Positions 40,157 through 43,793 of a stretch of DNA of 43,793 bases are shown here, piece by piece; position 1 is the stretch's first letter, and each line of letters begins with the position of its first letter. The notes beneath the pieces are model-generated. The model was not told the origin of the DNA and made no database searches. It saw only the letters and a list, made by a program, of their open reading frames with translations. Position numbers and translations under genes: made by a program. The stretch is from the NCBI RefSeq assembly GCF_018861705.1, contig NZ_JAHLEC010000024.1, positions 1 to 43,793 of the forward strand, written 5' to 3'. This DNA is from Clostridium psychrophilum (GTDB taxonomy: Bacteria; Bacillota; Clostridia; Clostridiales; Clostridiaceae).

Positions 40157-41146
40157 ATGAAGAGTTTACTTAAAATTACTGCTTTAACAACACTATTTTA
40201 CATATTTATTTCTGGTTTTTCACAGACCTTTGCTAAAGATTTATATAAGTCTAACAATTTAAATTTTGGTTTAGGACTCGCCATTGGTCAATCTATAAAC
40301 ATAAGATCAACTCCAGATATGAAAAGTGATGATAATAAAATAGGTATTCTAATGAAATCGGATCACTTTTATATTGTTGATGATCTTGGAGAATGGTATA
40401 AAATTAAGTACAATGATAATGGTATTCTAAAAGATGGCTATGTATATGCATTATTTACTATGCCAATTAGGGATGATAAAACTGATAGTTACCTAGGATT
40501 TATTTCTTCTAAGTATGAGTCTACTGTATATACTGGGAATATATTAACAAGCTTTCGTGACCCTGGTACACTATCTAACAACACTTTTGATGCAGGTGGT
40601 AAATCTTATGGATTATACCACCTCTCATCTAATAGAGGCACCCTAGATGTATTTTTAAAGTATTTGGGAACAAAATCTGATGGAAAATATTTTTATGATA
40701 AACTTATTAAGGCTAAAGCCTCCGACAACAATAAATACAGCACTAATTTTGACAAGACATGGCAGAGTTTAGCCACCAATAACCGGAGTAAGTTTTTTAA
40801 AATACAACACAAATTTGTTAAAACAAAGTATTATGACGTTGCAGCATTGATGTTGAAAAACAAATATAATTTTGATATAAGTACTAAAAGTCTCGCTCTA
40901 AAAGAAGCACTTTGGTCCACTGCTGTGCAATATGGAATAAAAGGAAATGGGACTACAAAAGGTGCAGTAGATATATTCACAGAGGCTGGACTTAACAAAA
41001 AAGAAAAAGAATTGATTACAAAGATATATGATTTAAAAATTGAGCATGCTGAAAGTAAAAATAATAATTTTCTTAAAAATCGTGCTTTATCTGAAAAAGA
41101 TGATGTGATAGATATGTATAATAGTTATAAGGGAATCGTCAAATAA
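40157..41146 (+). CDS. Secreted SH3-domain protein with lysozyme-like C-terminal domain
   Basis: 329 residues. Signal peptide (1-26), a bacterial SH3 domain (about 40-100; IGQSINIRSTPDMKSDD...GEWYKIKY...GYVYALF), then a domain starting ISSKYESTVYTGN and continuing DAGGKSYGLYHLSSNRGTLD. The latter wording (Glu near the start, then GGKSYGxYxLSS) is what I associate with lysozyme-like peptidoglycan hydrolases of phage and clostridial origin; the Glu would be catalytic. The assignment is from motif memory. GGAGG lies seven bases ahead of the ATG. Its terminator overlaps the stop codon. Probably a wall hydrolase binding through SH3. Confidence 0.75.
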   Translation: MKSLLKITALTTLFYIFISGFSQTFAKDLYKSNNLNFGLGLAIGQSINIRSTPDMKSDDNKIGILMKSDHFYIVDDLGEWYKIKYNDNGILKDGYVYALFTMPIRDDKTDSYLGFISSKYESTVYTGNILTSFRDPGTLSNNTFDAGGKSYGLYHLSSNRGTLDVFLKYLGTKSDGKYFYDKLIKAKASDNNKYSTNFDKTWQSLATNNRSKFFKIQHKFVKTKYYDVAALMLKNKYNFDISTKSLALKEALWSTAVQYGIKGNGTTKGAVDIFTEAGLNKKEKELITKIYDLKIEHAESKNNNFLKNRALSEKDDVIDMYNSYKGIVK

Positions 41147-41162
41147 GACGGTTTCTTTTTTT
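41130..41162 (+). terminator. Terminator overlapping the SH3 protein stop codon
   Basis: GAATCGTC and GACGGTTTC pair around AAATAA with one bulge, followed by TTTTTTT. The left arm is within the last codons. Confidence 0.8.
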
Positions 41163-41249
41163 ATGTCTATATTTTTTACAACTTCTATTGAGACTTTATA
41201 CATATATAGTATAATTAAACCAATAACGTAAAATGAAAGGATGAAATTA

Positions 41250-42005
41250 ATGTTATATTTAATTAAAACTATTGCTAATCTAATTTTGCCACCAGGTTGC
41301 TTAATTATTGCTTTGTTTATATATATTGTGTTGTATTACAAAAAAAATAAAAAGTTACCTAAACTTATTGTTGCTATATTAATTCCCTTTTATATAATAT
41401 CAATACCACTTACCTCAAACTTATTAATGCATTCACTCGAATACAAATATCAACAACCTAGTAAAGTGAATGGTGATGTCATCATTGTATTAGGTGGTGG
41501 TGCTACTTTAACTTCTCCCGATTTAAGTGGAAACGGTAATCTTTACAATTCCGCAGGCAATCGTTTGCTTACAGCTGCCCGAATACATATGAAAACTGGA
41601 TTGCCTATACTTTTTACAGGTGGTCAGGTTTTTAAAACTAGCGGAAATGAAGCTGAAATTGCAAAACGTCAGTTGTTAGATTTAGGACTAAACAAAAATT
41701 CTATAATTATGGAAAATAAGAGTTTGAATACTACCCAAAATGCTAAATTTACCTCAGTTTTATTAAAAAAATATAACTATACCAAACCAATACTTCTAAC
41801 CTCTGCTTTTCATATGCCACGAGCAGTAGTTAATTTTAATAATTCTGAAATAAAGAATCTTCAAATCTATCCCACTGATTACACTACAAATAAAACATTA
41901 TCTATAAATTTTAATTCTTTCGTGCCATCATATTCAAGTTTAAGTTATTCCTGCGAAGCATTTCATGAATACTTAGGTATAATTCAATTAATAATAAAGA
42001 AATAA
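41250..42005 (+). CDS. YdcF/ElyC-like (DUF218) membrane protein
   Basis: 251 residues from the ATG at 41250, which has GAAAGGATG at good spacing; the ATG at 41241 lies inside that site. Two membrane segments (about 10-30 and 38-60) precede the DUF218 domain (about 75-235): DVIIVLGGGAT, NRLLTAARIHMKTGLPILFTGG, EAEIAKRQLLDLGL, LNTTQNAKFTS and LLTSAFHMPRAV. E. coli relatives ElyC and SanA affect envelope integrity and peptidoglycan synthesis at low temperature; the chemistry is not established. It is monocistronic by appearance and fits the envelope theme of the region. Confidence 0.9.
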   Translation: MLYLIKTIANLILPPGCLIIALFIYIVLYYKKNKKLPKLIVAILIPFYIISIPLTSNLLMHSLEYKYQQPSKVNGDVIIVLGGGATLTSPDLSGNGNLYNSAGNRLLTAARIHMKTGLPILFTGGQVFKTSGNEAEIAKRQLLDLGLNKNSIIMENKSLNTTQNAKFTSVLLKKYNYTKPILLTSAFHMPRAVVNFNNSEIKNLQIYPTDYTTNKTLSINFNSFVPSYSSLSYSCEAFHEYLGIIQLIIKK

Positions 42006-42052
42006 TAAAGATATTACCAGATTAAGATACGACTCTCTCCTTAACTCAAAAC

Positions 42053-42087
42053 AGCCGGATCATCCACTATAGAAAATCCGTCTGGCT
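42053..42087. terminator. Possible bulged terminator
   Basis: AGCCGGAT (42053-42060) pairs with ATCC...GGCT (42076-42087) with a 4-base bulge, between convergent genes. The T-run is weak. Confidence 0.4.
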
Positions 42088-42127
42088 TGCTTCTATAATC
42101 TATTAGTTATCCTTAATAAATTAAAAA

Positions 42128-43470
42128 CTATTTTCTTAATTGCTGTATTCCAGTAACTATACTTTTACTATCCATTTTGAATGTAGATTTAGCTTCATCT
42201 GAAGTAAAATATACATTTCCATCAACTTTGGCATCTATTAATTTAAAGTTCTTTGCTGAAACATAAAGGTCACCTTTTAATGTTCCATGCTCTATACAAG
42301 CTTCAGGACTAATAATAGTTAATTTTGGCACAGTCAAAGTAAATTTGTTTGTTATCTTCTTGTCTGCATCTTGACTAAATAGATCTATCTTACGTTGTAT
42401 AATATCTTTACCATTAGCATCTTTTTTACCATTTTTATATTCACCATCGACAACAAGTTTTTTATTTATATTTAAATTTTTTGTTATTGTAATTATCCAT
42501 GTTCCCTTGCTACTTATAGCCTTTTCAAAAGCAGCTGGGGTACTTACTATTGATACTGTGTTTCCTACATTTGCGCTTATTTTTTCTGGCATTAATTCCT
42601 GTTTTCCAGTCACTTTACTTTTAGCATCCATTTTGAATGTAGATTTAGCTTCATTCGTAGTAAAATATACATTGCCCATAACTGTGGTATCTATCAACTT
42701 AAAGTTATTTGATGACACATAAATGTCACCTTTAATAATTCCATGTTCTATACTAGTGTTAGAACTTTTAATAGTTAATTTTGGAGCAGTCAAAGTGAAT
42801 CTAGAAGTTATATTCATCTCTTTGTCTTGACTATATAAATCTATTTTACGTTCTATAATGTTTTTATCATTTTTATATCACCATCGACCACAAGATCCTT
42901 ATCAGTAGTTAGGTTCTTTGTTAATGCAATAGCTGATGTACCTTTGCTACTTATAGCCTTTTCAAAAGCAACTACAGTACTTACCATTGGATTTGTTGCT
43001 AACTCCTGTTTCCCAGTTACTTTACTTTTAGCATCCATTTTGAATGTAGATTTAGCTTCATTAGTAGTAAAATATACATTTCCTTCAACTATTGTATCTA
43101 CTAATTTAAAGTTATTTGCTGAAACATAAAGGTCTCCTTTAAAAGTTCCATATTCTATACTTGTTTGGGGACTATTAATGATTAATTTTGGAACAGTCAA
43201 AGTAAATTTAGAAGTTTTATTCTTAGCTTTGTCTAGACTAAATAGAGTTATCTTACGTTGCACAACATTTTTGTCATTTTTATATACACCATCAACTGCA
43301 AGATCTTTGTTGATAGTTAAATTTTTTGTAACTGCAATAATCCATGTTCCTTTGCTACTTATAGATTTTTCAAAAGCAGTTTCTTCGACTTTATTTACCG
43401 TGTTTGGAACTGTATTCACCACATTTGGAGTGGTTTTCGGCGGCATTGTTGCTTGTTTTGCGCACCCCAC
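42128..43470 (-). pseudogene. Frameshifted bactofilin-like triple-repeat lipoprotein
   Basis: Two reading frames (43470-42853 and 42817-42128) together encode three repeats of about 145 residues. Each has FEKAISSKGTWII, a K-N-L...VDG segment, RKI-LFS, FTLTVPKLII, then a beta-helix-like stretch GTFKGDLYVSANNFKLVD followed by GNVYFTTNEAKSTFKMD. Comparison of repeats shows one missing base at about 42878-42879 in repeat two, which explains the break. The N-terminus reads YYVLSVGCAKQ, the end of a lipoprotein signal peptide, but the rest of the signal is absent and the frame upstream has a stop. So the gene is disrupted twice. The repeats resemble bactofilin-like clostridial lipoproteins, as I recall. 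Confidence 0.8.
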
Positions 43471-43723
43471 AGATAATACATAGTACTCTCGGAAACTCTC
43501 AAGCCATTGCTAATTCTAGGTTCATTTTTATGCATATATCAACTTCACCCCAGAATTTCTTCGAGCTTTCTATCTTGAGGATAGCATAGGTAATCTAAGC
43601 TATCCTTAGTATTATTGATTTATTTAAATTAAATAGTATGTAATAAGACTTGACAGTAGTAAAAATTTCGCAAAATGAATTATGTATATTATTACCATTT
43701 TTCATTTATAAGGAGTGATTTTT
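43471..43723. other. Junction region upstream of the pseudogene
   Basis: Only the last residues of a lipoprotein signal remain next to the pseudogene. On the minus strand 43500-43600 encodes, in another frame, a peptide fragment ending KFWGEVDICIKMNLELAMA and a stop, apparently the tail of an unrelated gene. Suggests a recombination breakpoint near 43485-43500. No inverted terminal repeats seen. Confidence 0.45.
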
Positions 43724-43793
43724 ATGTTAACTGTTAAGGCTTCACATACTCAATATCAAAATTTTGTTGAAACATTTTTAGAAGAATTCTTTA
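43724..43793 (+). CDS. Start of an unidentified gene (cut by window end)
   Basis: ATG at 43724 with AAGGAGTGA eight bases upstream. The first 23 residues begin MLTVKASHTQYQNF and are rich in aromatic and acidic residues. Too short to identify. It continues beyond the window. Confidence 0.6.
   Translation, partial: MLTVKASHTQYQNFVETFLEEFF

Noticed and set aside
43471-43620. Insertion sequence at the pseudogene junction
   Set aside because: Only a short fragment of an ORF tail is visible; no terminal inverted repeats, target duplication or transposase motif could be identified.

Overview
This is an AT-rich (well under 35% GC by eye) chromosomal segment of a spore-forming Firmicute. Two sporulation sigma factors (sigK and sigG), typical clostridial cell-wall proteins, G-rich ribosome binding sites and frequent GTG/TTG starts point to Clostridium sensu stricto. 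I see no tRNA, rRNA, prophage, CRISPR array or complete insertion sequence. Species assignment is not possible from the window alone.

Layout. 1-157: a 22-bp tandem hairpin array abutting a small secreted-protein gene. 1027-6224: an orphan PAS histidine kinase, a merR-MFS efflux operon behind a 50-bp palindrome, a Met-rich protein gene and a GNAT acetyltransferase. 6352-9110: two tandem CNNM/CorC-type transporters. 9289-15114: an LCP cell-wall ligase, a malic/malolactic enzyme divergent from a tetR gene, luxS and an APC amino-acid permease. 15356-28018: a dense block of exported proteins: an octapeptide-repeat protein with a CHAP/NlpC-like domain, VanW, a SpoIID-domain protein with three Listeria-Bacteroides repeats, a second LCP enzyme in an operon with an SGNH protein, an M4 protease and an LRR protein. 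28077-34649: CHASE3 histidine kinase with an upstream small ORF, sigK, NlpC/P60 hydrolase, class A PBP and sigG. 34775-36146: a probable NiCo riboswitch and a cation-efflux gene. 36240-43793: VanZ, a second CHAP-like protein with FN3 modules, an unknown protein followed by a 23-bp hairpin array, two short ORFs, an SH3/lysozyme-like protein, a YdcF-like protein, a frameshifted bactofilin-like lipoprotein pseudogene, and the start of one more gene.

How it fits together. About half the genes build, cut or decorate the cell envelope (LCP x2, VanW, VanZ, PBP1, NlpC/P60, SpoIID, two CHAP-like proteins, SGNH, YdcF). One FN3-like C-terminal module is reused in three otherwise unrelated secreted enzymes, and one CHAP-like domain in two proteins. 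Two orphan histidine kinases share nearly the same catalytic core but carry different sensors. One lies near sigK behind a sequence matching a Spo0A box, so both are plausible Spo0A-feeding sporulation kinases (inference).

The least explained signal is a dispersed, modular, hairpin-forming repeat. It occurs complete or partial at 10341-10400, 12338-12387, 13675-13697, 21431-21473 and 35071-35179, and is related to the array at 1-157. It sits mostly in gene leaders and shows compensatory stem changes. In addition, three gene 3' ends carry private tandem repeats.
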